From assembly GCA_023935145.1 (NCBI GenBank), contig CM043701.1, forward strand, positions 67,952,317-68,016,316: a stretch of DNA of 64,000 bases, read 5' to 3'. How positions within the stretch are numbered: position 1 is the first letter of the stretch; each line of letters begins with the position of its first letter. The position numbers and the translations under genes are program-made. This document shows positions 21,862 through 31,084 of the stretch, one piece after another. The notes beneath the pieces were generated by a model. It was given only the letters and a program-made list of their open reading frames with translations, was not told where the DNA came from and searched no databases. Origin of the DNA: Bretschneidera sinensis (Eukaryota > Streptophyta > Magnoliopsida > Brassicales > Akaniaceae).

Positions 21862-23253
21862 TGTTGTAAGTTTTAAATTACTCGCAAGCGCACGAGTCAT
21901 TTGCAGTATAGTGTTGTGCAAGTACGAGGTCGAATCCACAGGGAATTGCGTTGTGAAAGTATATTTTCAATCTAAACTAACTCTATCTTAACCTAGTTCC
22001 GAATTTTAGATGATAATTTGCAAAAAAATTAAAATTAAACTAAATTTATTTTTAAAAATTAATAATTAAAACACTAAGGTTTCTAAATCCACCCCACCGA
22101 AGTTAAGCATATATGTTCTAAAAATATAGCCTATCAAAACATTCCATGAATCCAACTATAAGACAAAAAACAAAGAATATCCCAACTAAACCAAAAGCAT
22201 CCAATGTATCTGCTCTCAACAAATCACAAAGGAAATCCAATTTAATCGAAAAGTATTCAATGTATCCATCAGATGAAACACAAGGAATATCCAACAGAAA
22301 ATTTAAACTAAATCAATTATATGATTATCTCAAATAATTGACAGAACATTTATACTAAAAATTGTCAGATTTGTACAAGCAAATCTGAACTACTACGCCA
22401 AACAACGGCGGGGCTTCATCTTCAACCTTAGCTGAAGAGTCTAGCCACTCATAACTATGAAACTACAATTCATAATAAAAGTGCTAAACATTTAAACTAA
22501 ATCAACTAAATGTAAAGAAATAAATAAATAGCTTTACATGGGAGAAATTCCACTCGCTGACGGGCGGCGCTTCCTCTCGTGGTGACAAAGCCTTCGAGAT
22601 CCACCAGAATGCTAGCGGACGTCCACCGGTAAACACCAAAGTGGCTCAGGAATTGTACATTAAAGATGAAGTAAAGAAGGGCTTATATAGGGAAATATCA
22701 CAAGTGCAATATGCTTCCAATCCGATGTGGGATACTGCAGATTCCAGTTTTTGCTCTTTGACTTTTGTCTACTAAAACTGTCATAACTTTCTCTAGAAAA
22801 CTCATTTTATTGATCCGTAAAATTCCCCAGAAAATAGACATCGGGATCTTTCCAAGCATATATGGCTCATCTCGTGGTTCTTCCTGAATCAATACAGTTA
22901 AATCCTCAAAAATTGCTGATCTGTCACGCTGAAATCATGCACAACCTGACCTTTGTCTACTAAAACTACCATAACTTTCTCTAGAAAAATCATTTTATTT
23001 ATCCATAAAATTCCCCAGAAAATAGACATCTGGATCTTTACAAGCATATATGGCTCATCTTCTGGTTCTTCCTAAATCAATACAGTTTAATCCTAAAAAA
23101 TGGCTGATCTGCATGAGCAATTCTGGCAATTTAGTGAAACTTCTTGCCAAGCTTGTAAACCTGTAAAACAACGAAAACAACTCAAAGTAACAAATTCCTA
23201 AGCTAACAAATGTAAATTAAAGGGCCAAAATATGTAATATTTGGCACTCATCA
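21862..23253 (-). repeat. Element C 5' LTR
   Basis: Same ends as the 3' LTR. It contains two tandem copies of the 188-bp-period U3 module (about 22760-22930 and 22950-23110), the TATA box CTATATAA at 22683-22690, and the 9-bp stem hairpin at 22365-22388. It differs from the 3' LTR at scattered positions only (a few percent by eye), so C is a younger insertion than B, as its position inside B requires. Confidence 0.93.
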
Positions 23254-23258
23254 CTCAT

Positions 23259-24018
23259 ATTTGATTACTCATACAGCTCAAGCGCCTCTACTGAGGTTAG
23301 TGGTACTGAGGCCACTAATAAACGGTAAGGTTGTATTGTTCCAATTTTATCATCTTTCAGCTAAGGTAAGTTTTTCTTTTTGCATATGCACACTGCCTGC
23401 GATCGTTCGTAGCATTCCATGTGATCGAGCACAAGAGTATGATCGAGCGCGCCAGTCAATGTGTTCGAGCGCACAAGTGTGATCGAGTGCACTCCATGTG
23501 CGATCGATCGCATTCATGGCAGAGTGTTTGTTTATAAAGTCTAAAAATTTTCACTCACTCACTCTCTCTTTACTGCTCACACACTCACTCTCTCTGCACC
23601 GCTCACTCACTCACCCTCTCTGCACACATACTCACACTGTCATCACCCTCACGCTCCCACTCTCGACTCCAGCATCACCACACTCATTCCATCGCCCCAT
23701 CACTACTATCACATCACCATATCACTCCATCACCACTGTCGTACTGTCACCACCACGCATCCACAAGGTACCCAATTTAATCGCCCACGCAAATTTTTAT
23801 GCGTGTGATTGGATATCTTTTTATGTTTGCAGGAGGTTAGGAACGATTTCAAATCTTCAAGACCATAGCTTGGTCTTTTGGTGCACACAAGCTGTTTGAG
23901 GAAAAGCCTGACCGTGTGTGATCGAGCGCACGGCACTTACGATTGAGTGCATAGCCAGTGTGCAATCGAGCGCACCAATTTGAGATCGATCGCAAATTGG
24001 GCAGAATCAAACAAAAAC
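23259..24018 (+). other. Element B: region between integrase and extra ORF
   Basis: No clear protein-coding sequence. Two clusters of GCGATCG/GATCGAGCGCA units (23398-23512, including TGCGATCGATCGCA at 23499-23512, and 23919-23995) bracket a C/T/A-rich low-complexity tract of CTCACT and CATCAC repeats (23555-23760). Splice-like sequences occur: CTTTCAG/CTAAG/GTAAGT around 23350-23370, and GTACCC to TTTGCAG from about 23768 to 23833. The layout resembles a promoter or leader for the following ORF; this is inference. Confidence 0.5.
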
Positions 24019-25146
24019 ATGACTAAACCATCTACTTCTACCTCCAGTGCATCCAGCAGTCGTGCTTCTTCATCTCGGCCCAACATCGAGCAACGGGAGC
24101 TCTTATTGGAGACCGCCTTCGCAATTGATGACGTATTCAAGCATATGGACCCCACTGAATGGGCTGTCCAAGCCTTTCGACACCGAGGGTTAAAGAAGCT
24201 GTTTAAGCCGGTTTGCTCGACTGCTTACACCCAGCTCGTGGTCCAGTTCTATGCAAGCCTATCATTTGACTGCAGTAGACCGGGAGTACTCACTTCTTTA
24301 GTCCAAGGTACACTCATCGAGGTAACTAGTGCCGATAGAGCCGCTGCCCTTCATTGCACCTACGAGTCCCCTCCCGAGGACACCGATATCGAGGAGCAGC
24401 CAGAGTCCTTTGCCCTGGCTGAAATCATTACAGATATGTGCGCTGGCTAGTACGCCGACAAACATAACAATGCGGCCAGTCGGTCAAAATTGCCTCCATG
24501 ACTTTGGCTCGTTAACACAATCCTACAGCGCAATGTGTGTCCATTGGGGCACAAGACACAGCGGCGAGACCAATTTCTCCAGTCCTTATATGCCTTCCAC
24601 AGAGGCCACTGGTACTCCATTCCAGTTGTTATTTGGAGCCAGCTACACAAGTTTTGGGATCACGTTCATGGCCGTCAGACCACCACGGCCAATGCATGGT
24701 GTCTCCCTTTCCCATTCCTACTTTCATACATACTTAAGAAGAAAGGGATAAAAGGGATCTCCAGCGACGGACCAGTGCGAGAGCATCCCTTTTTCGGGAA
24801 GGCTCAGTGGACACACAGCATCTCGCACATGCCTCGAGGACTCCCAGCACCTGCTCCAGCAGCTGAGAGAGTTGAGGAGGATCGTATGGAGACCGAGACC
24901 CTGGTCATTAGCCCAGTACGAGAGGAGGACCATTCGGACATGGGACCTACTGAGTCCCATCACTTTCTAGCTGAGCTGTCCTCCTTCCGAGGTGAGGTCT
25001 CTGCAACCACCACACTCGTGCATCAGCGCATTAATAGTTTGGAGGCACGATTTGCACGGCAAGAGGCTATGTTGCAGGCTATTCTTGATCGCCTACCTCC
25101 GGCACTCGGTACCTCTTCGACTGCACTACCTGATGATCATCAGTGA
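24019..25146 (+). pseudogene. Element B extra ORF, plant-transposon-protein-like
   Basis: One reading frame of about 375 codons from ATG 24019 to the TGA at 25144, broken only by TAG 24448 and TGA 24499, both C-to-T-type changes from CAG and CGA. It lies in the env position, between integrase and the 3' LTR. Visible parts: Ser-rich N-terminus (STSTSSASSSRASSSRP), a central domain with YASLSFDCSRPGVLTSLVQG near 24255, YADKHNNAASRSKLPP near 24455, and WSQLHKFWDHVHGRQ near 24640. A Glu-rich linker and a predicted coiled coil (INSLEARFARQEAMLQAILD near 25030-25090) follow. From memory the central part resembles the 'putative plant transposon protein' domain (PF20167) found in plant retroelement-derived proteins; I could not search. 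I see no signal peptide or membrane helix, so it does not look like an envelope protein. Function unknown. Confidence 0.65.
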
Positions 25147-25157
25147 GAGGATACCAC

Positions 25158-25199
25158 GTCTGGCTGACAACGTTAAACTTAGCGCTCATGGGAGGCACC
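25158..25199 (+). promoter_or_regulatory. Conserved 40-bp post-coding block (B)
   Basis: GTCTGGCTGACAACGTTAAA followed by CTTAGCGCTCATGGGAGGCA, 12 bases after the stop of the extra ORF. In B it therefore follows the extra ORF, not integrase, so it marks the end of coding sequence. Confidence 0.78.
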
Positions 25200-26553
25200 T
25201 CAAAGTATATCTTTTTTCTTAGTTTAGTCGTATTTCCTAGTTTATTTTTCTCTCTGTTTATTATTACTTGTTTTCCATTTTATGTTTGTTTTTCTTTCTT
25301 TTTCAAGGATAGCATGAGTGCATCCAGTTGAAGTTTGGGGGCGTGCTACGAGCCATGCCAGCCATCAGTTCTCCATCTCCCAGGTCAGCTCATTCCATGC
25401 TATTCACATATTGGGGACAATGTGCAATTTAAGTTTGGGGGTATGGGGACACATTCACACACTCACTATGTCCCACATTTTTCTGTTTTGTTGTTGTTTT
25501 CATAGATAAATGCATGTTCATTCTGTCCAATAAATTTTTTTTTTGTGATCTAAACAAAACTTTATGATTCGACTTCATCAATGAGCTTAACACTTTGAAC
25601 ATATGGGCCAATAATCAAGTTTTGAATCTAGATCACCGCCTTTTAGACATTTAAGGATTCAAAAGTTTGACCTAAACTATCACAAGCACACTAGCACATA
25701 ATTGTGTGGGGTATGACATGTTATTTGGATTTGTATGTTTCTTTTGCTTAACTGTGAACTAAATGAATTATTAGATTGAAATTTTGGCATATAAAAATAG
25801 AAAAGATTGATTAGTGCTCAAAAGAAGAAATAAATGCTCCTAATGATCAATAAAACTTGTTTTCTGCTGAGTAACTGGCCCTCTTGCCTCAGTAAGCATT
25901 GAGTGTCATGTCAAAAGGTGGAAAATTTTAAATGATCATCAAAAAGAACTTTTCACTGAGTAACTGGCCCTCTTGCCTCAGTAAGCATTGAGTGTCACAT
26001 CAAAAGGTGGAAAATTCTGATTGGTAGCATTAAGATTAGTTAGTTTCGTAGCCTTTTTTACTCGAGCTAGTAAGTCCTTAGGGGTGTCTTTACACCTAAT
26101 GCCCTAAAACCATATGGTTTGGGAGTCATTGGCTAAACACTCGTTACACGAGTCAAAAAGAAAGCTTAAGGGAACTAAGTTGGTAAAAATCTCACAAATA
26201 AAAGAAAAGAAGAAAATCTATGCCATCTTTGTTGACTCTAATAGGAAGTTTGGGGAATCTTGAGTCATCGAAACATTACACATTTGAATGACTTGGAAAC
26301 CTAATCTTTTATGTGCTAGTTCACCACACACCAAAGTCGAACTTGTGATGTCTTAAATTGCCTCATGAAAGTGATTCGCGTTCAAAGCTCTTATTCATTG
26401 CAAAAATATGTTTGTATCTGTTAAGCTTGCTCATGAATGCGCATCATAGTTTTGTAAGATCTAAACTTTTGTTGGACACCATGAACATTTGATTTATTTG
26501 TTTTTTTCAATTTTAGTTCTTAATTTTGTATTGCTAAGGGACTAGCAATATGT
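25200..26553 (+). other. Element B 3' non-coding region with conserved modules
   Basis: Non-coding. In order: AAGTTTGGGGGCGTGC (25331); the block TTCTCCATCTCCCAGGTCAG (25369); CACATATTGGGGACAATGTG then AAGTTTGGGGGTATGG (25405-25450); two tandem copies (89-bp period, 25867-26020) of a module with CCTCTTGCCTCAGTAAGCA; a module with TTAGGGGTGTCTTTACACC (about 26070-26110); and the 20-nt hairpin ATTGCTA-AGGGAC-TAGCAAT (26530-26549). All recur in C and D, except that the module is single there. Confidence 0.78.
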
Positions 26554-26566
26554 AAGTTTGGAGGTG
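26554..26566 (+). promoter_or_regulatory. Element B polypurine tract
   Basis: AAGTTTGGAGGTG, immediately before the 3' LTR and 4 nt after the conserved hairpin. Confidence 0.85.
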
Positions 26567-27901
26567 TGATAGGGGCTTAAATATTAAGCCCCCTTATTTA
26601 CATTTATTAGGTCCTTAGTTATGTTATTTTAGTCCATTTTACTTCATTTATGTGTTTTACATGTGTTTATAGGGTCTTGGAAGAAAAGAAGCAGTTTTGA
26701 CACTTAAAGGAAGAAGCCTAAAAATCTTGGAGCAGTCTCTGGTCAAGCTGCGATCGATCGCATCATACACTGCGATCGAGCGCACATTGCGATCATGCGT
26801 ACACAAGAAAGATCGAATGCACACTGTGATCGAGCGCAAGGCGTGTGCGATCGAGCGAACATGTACGGGCGTGAACAGTAAACTACATAACCCTATTTTG
26901 GAAATAAGAGAGTTTTTACAGTTTAGGAAGTCTAGGGTTTCCTGCACCTTCTAGGACTACTAAAGTCCTATAAATACACCTGTAAAGCACACACAATTCA
27001 CCACCTCTTAGAGATCACTTTTATCTTTTGCTTAAGCTCGGAGTTTTAGGCTTTGGAGAGGATTGACAACCCATCTCCCTAGTATTCTTCAGGTTTTGTA
27101 TTTCATGCTTAGTTTATATATGATGTTTATTTTAGACAGCATGTGTAACTAACTTTCTTATAGGGCTCGATTGAAGCCCTAGTTATGCTTTCTCATATAT
27201 TTATTCATTGATAAATCTTTGCCAATAGCCTTTATTATGTTGCTTAACTTGATTAATGCCTGTACTTACTTAAATTCCTCATATGTATGTGTATGGCCAA
27301 CGTATGCATGTGGTATGGACCTGTTAGTTAGATCGATTTGGATGACTGAGTCCTGGGTCTAACATTAGTAACGAGGGATATCTTATTCAGATACCCGGGT
27401 TAATCAACATGGGAAACCAAGAGTAGATACCATGCCCTAGGTCTCATGTGGTCGTCGATTTCCATAGTACTTATGCTTTCTTAAGGAACAACTCAAGCAG
27501 ATACCATGCTGAATCCCTTAAGGAAGAAAAGAGTTAGAGTAGATACCATGCCTAACTCGTTGCTTAGGAAGATCAATAGCTTAAGGAGTAGATACCATAC
27601 CCTTAAGTTGGCAACCAGTAGGTATACATGATAAGGCTAGTGCACTGATACATTATACAATTGGGAAAGTATGACTAGTGGTGGATATCAAAGCCCTATA
27701 TCTTTATTATTATCACTCACATTCAACAGTTATTTTATTTCTTGTTACTTTAAAGAAACTAATTCTAAAAAATGAACTTTACTAATCCTTGTGGAGATGA
27801 TCTTGCTTTCGCACACTACACTACACTGTCGACCTTGTGCACTTGCAAGTAAAATGAGTGTGGTTATTTGCTTATTTATTTAAGTAGATAAACGCGCAAC
27901 A
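26567..27901 (+). repeat. Element B 3' LTR
   Basis: TGATAGGGGC to GCGCAACA, followed by the target duplication CTAGA (27902-27906). It holds the same U3 palindrome array (26749-26860), TATA box (26968) and AGATACCATGC repeats as the 5' LTR. It has a short deletion near the start (ATATTCATATTTAAG reduced to ATATTAAG). Confidence 0.92.
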
Positions 27902-28409
27902 CTAGAGAGCATTGTGAGGGAATTGGTCATTCAACAACAACAGCTGCTTACCTTACAAGAGCAGTTTATGACTGAGCAAAGACAAATAAATGCAAGGCAT
28001 GAGCAAGCTATTCAAAGATTAGATGTACAAATGGAGCATATAGCTAAGGAGCTAAGTAAACAAAAGCAAGGTGTTGTTGAACAAGTTTTTCATGACCATC
28101 ACGTTGATCCATTAGAAATTGCTCTTACATATAGTCTCACAAGACCGAGTACAGTGCCAGAATCTGAGGATGTTACTGATGACATCATCAAAACTATGCA
28201 CCTCATTGAAGCCTCTCTAAAGCATCAAAGTAAGTACACTTATCCATTTGATATTCATGTGCCTACTAATACTATTTTCCCTTTTATTGTATAGGCACCT
28301 AACTTGGAATTCAAGCAATTGCCAGAGCACTTACCTTATGCTTATATGGGAGAGAATAAGACACTTCCTATGCTAGCTGCTGCCACTCTTACTTTTGGAA
28401 AAAAATAAG
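27902..28409 (+). pseudogene. Element D, right part: gag end joined to linker
   Basis: Resumes the D gag frame after B. A Gln-rich helical segment (QAIQRLDVQMEHIAKEL near 28000-28065) aligns with B at 11690-11750. At about 28085 the frame passes, without any protease, into the protease-RT linker (HHVDPLEIALTYSL near 28100; DDIIKTMHLIEASLKHQSKY near 28170), and ends with the start of the RT pre-domain (LPEHLPYAYMGENKTLPML near 28320). RT, RNase H and integrase are missing. A stop lies near 28293. The architecture (gag remnant plus linker) parallels element E, although D and E belong to different LTR families. Confidence 0.82.
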
Positions 28410-28414
28410 GCTTG

Positions 28415-28455
28415 GTCCGGCTGAAGACGTTAAACTTAGCGCTCATGGGAGGCAC
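28415..28455 (+). promoter_or_regulatory. Conserved 40-bp post-coding block (D)
   Basis: CCGGCTGAAGACGTTAAA then CTTAGCGCTCATGGGAGGCA, six bases after the final stop of D. Confidence 0.78.
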
Positions 28456-29766
28456 CACAGACTTATCCTTTTCATTTTAGTATTTTTCTTTTATTTATAT
28501 TTATATTTACATATCTAGTATTTATATTTCTTGTTTTTCGGAATAATGTTTATTTTTATTTGTCCGGTACTTAGTGCGTGCATCCAGTTCAAGTTTGGGG
28601 GCATGTTACAAGCAAAGCAAGCAACCTAGTTCTCCATCTCCCAGGTCAGATCTTTCCATACCACACACATTGGGGACAATGTGTATTTTAAGTTTGGAGG
28701 TAGTGGGAGATACTAGATACTATCACACACGCACTTGAAACACATGCACACACTAAGTCCCACACACTAAGTCCCAGTTTTGTTTTAGGAAGATAAATGC
28801 ATGTTCTTTTGGTAAACAAATATTTTGGTTGATTTAAAAATTTGATATCAATTCATTAGTAAGCTTAAAAGCTAGAACATATAGTCTTGTAATGCGAATT
28901 TTACAAAGTTTAGTTACCTACCTCAAGACACCTAAGAATTCACGAGTTTGATCCAAATTTGCACGAGCACATTTAAACACGCATTTGTGTGGGGGTATGA
29001 CATATAATTCTCTTATATATGCTTCCATAATCTAACCATAATCGGATAACTTGTTGAAAAGAACACTTTGGCATAAGAAAAATAAAGAAGAAAAAAAATA
29101 TAAGAAAAATGGTTATCATGCAAAAAGTGATCAAAAAGTTTTCCACTAAGTAACTGGGCCTCTTGCCTCAGTAAGCATTGAGTGTTCACGTCAAAAGGTG
29201 GGAATTTCATTTAGAAGCATTAAAACCTGTTAGTTTCGTAACATCTTTGATTCGAGTTAATAAGTCCTTAGGTGTGTCTTTACACCTAATGCCCTAAAAC
29301 CATATGGTCTGGGAGTCATTGGCTAAACACTCGTTACAAGGGTCAAATAGAAAGCTTGATGGAACTCAACATGGCAAAGATCGCATGATGAAAGAAAAAG
29401 AAAGAAGAAGAAAGTATTATGCCATTTTTGTTCTCTTTGATAAGGAATTCGATAAAGGTTTGGGCATCGAAACCCTATACACTAAAATTATATGGAAGCC
29501 CCATCTTATATTTGCTAATTCATCACACACAAATCAAACTTACGATGCCTTAAGCCAACCTTAGGTAAATAACATGAACTTTTGAAAATCCTTTTTCAAT
29601 ACAAAAAGTTGTTTTTATTTTAAGCTTACTCATGAACTGTTATCATAGTTTTTTGTGAAACCCAAATCTTTGAGTATTATGGAAGTGAATTTATCTTTAA
29701 TTTTGTTCTTAATTTAGTTTTTAGTTTTGTATTGCTAAGGGACTAGCAATATGTAAGTTTGGGGTG
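28456..29766 (+). other. Element D 3' non-coding region, hairpins and PPT
   Basis: Same module order as B: AAGTTTGGGGGCATG (28592), TTCTCCATCTCCCAGGTCAG (28630), stem ACATTG-GGGA-CAATGT then AAGTTTGGAGGTAG (28668-28705), the CCTCTTGCCTCAGTAAGCA module (about 29158, single copy), the stem TTAGGTGT-GTCTTT-ACACCTAA (29268-29290), hairpin 29731-29750, and polypurine tract AAGTTTGGGGTG (29755-29766) abutting the LTR. No coding frame is conserved. Confidence 0.78.
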
Positions 29767-31084
29767 TGATAAGTGCTTAAATATTCATATTTAAGCCCCT
29801 TAATTTACATGTGTTAAGCTCTTTGTCTATACGTTTTAGTCTGCTTTACTTCATTTTGTGTGTTGCACATGTTTTTATAGGTCTTGGAGAAAAAGGAAGC
29901 AGTTTTGGCACTTAAGGGAAGAAGCCTGGAAATCCTAGAGTAGCTTCTGGTCAAAGTGCGATCGATCGCACTACTGCATACGATCGAGCGCACATGCGAT
30001 CGTTCGCACACATGAAGGATCGAGAGTAGCAATGCGATCGAGTGCAAGACGCATGCGATTGAGCGCACATGTACGGGCGTGAACAGTAAACTGCTGAACC
30101 CTATTTTGGAAATAAAGGAGTTTTGTGTTTTGGGAAAGTTTAGGAACTCATGAGCCTTCTAGGACTTCTCAAGCCCTATAAATACACCTGTAAAGCACAC
30201 AAAAATAATCACTTCTTAGATCATTTCTTTTATCTTTTGCTTTTAGCTTGGAGAAGGAAACTGTGGAGGAGAATTGACGACTCTTCTCTCGGGTTTCTTC
30301 TTTCATTTATTTTTATTATGTATACTTAACTTTTAGTAAGGGCTTGGTGGAAGCCCTAATTATGTTTATTCAATAATTAGTATTGGCGCCTTTGCAATAT
30401 TTATGTTGTGTTGCTTAACTTGATTAATACCTGCTTTTATTTAAATTCCTCATATGTATATGTCTGATCAATATGTGCATGTGGTATAGACTTGTTAGTT
30501 AGATAAATTTGGATGACCGAGTCCTGGGTCTGACATTAGTAACAAAAGATATCCACACCGGATTCTTGGGTTAATCAACATGGGAAACCAGGAGTAGATA
30601 CCATGCCCTAGGTCCCGTGTGGTTGTCGATTTCCACAGATCCTATGCTCTCTTAAAGGAACAACTCAGCATACACCAGGTTGAATCCCTTGAGAGAGAAA
30701 AGAGTTAGAGTACATACCATGCCTAACTCATTGCTTAGGGAGATCAATAGCTTAAGGAGTAGATACCATGCCCTTAGGTTGACAACCATTACGTATTCAT
30801 GACATGAGTAAAGCATTAGCATACTGATATATTATGGTAGCATAATTAGTGGTGGATATCAAGTCCCTACGCCTTTATCTTTATTATTTTATCTTTATCA
30901 TAATCAACTCTTTTATTATTTCTATCTTTTTTACATTGCAAATATAATTCTAAAAAGAAATTCACCAATCCTTGTGGAGATGATCTTGCTTTCGCACACT
31001 ATACTGCTAAGTTGACCTTGTGCACTTGCAAGTAAAACGAGTGCGATTATTTACTCATTAATTTAGGTAAATAAACGCGCAACA
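29767..31084 (+). repeat. Element D 3' LTR
   Basis: TGATAAGTGC to GCGCAACA. Followed by CCGAC and the same A sequence that flanks the solo LTR at 1656-2972 (CTGAC there). It is preceded by D internal sequence instead of A gag. U3 palindrome array 29956-30070; TATA box 30175. It marks the right edge of a full or 5'-truncated D insertion at the same site in a second copy of A. Confidence 0.92.

Larger units (their letters stand above)
15839..23253 (-). mobile_element. Element C: non-autonomous Athila-like element nested in B
   Basis: Complete minus-strand element, 7415 bp, with 1.39-kb LTRs (15839-17231 and 21862-23253) and a perfect target duplication CTCAT at 15834-15838 and 23254-23258. It holds gag, protease and only the first part of RT; the rest of RT, RNase H and integrase are deleted, joining RT directly to the 3' non-coding modules. 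tRNA-Asp primer site and polypurine tract are both intact. It could only have moved using pol from a relative. Confidence 0.95.
8745..27901 (+). mobile_element. Element B: full-length Ty3/Athila-like retrotransposon
   Basis: Bounded by two LTRs of 1.34 kb (8745-10086 and 26567-27901) and a perfect 5-bp target duplication CTAGA (8740-8744, 27902-27906). Order: LTR, tRNA-Asp primer site, gag, protease, RT-RNase H, integrase, extra ORF, conserved 3' modules, polypurine tract, LTR. RT wording ([19 protein letters not shown]) and the DLGA protease are typical of the Athila lineage. Without element C (7.4 kb), B is about 11.7 kb. It carries many premature stops and cannot make a full polyprotein. 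The two LTRs differ at several sites by eye. Confidence 0.93.

Noticed and set aside
23498..23899. 133-codon Ser/His/Thr-rich frame before the extra ORF
   Set aside because: Derived from CTCACT/CATCAC low-complexity DNA, with no recognisable domain.
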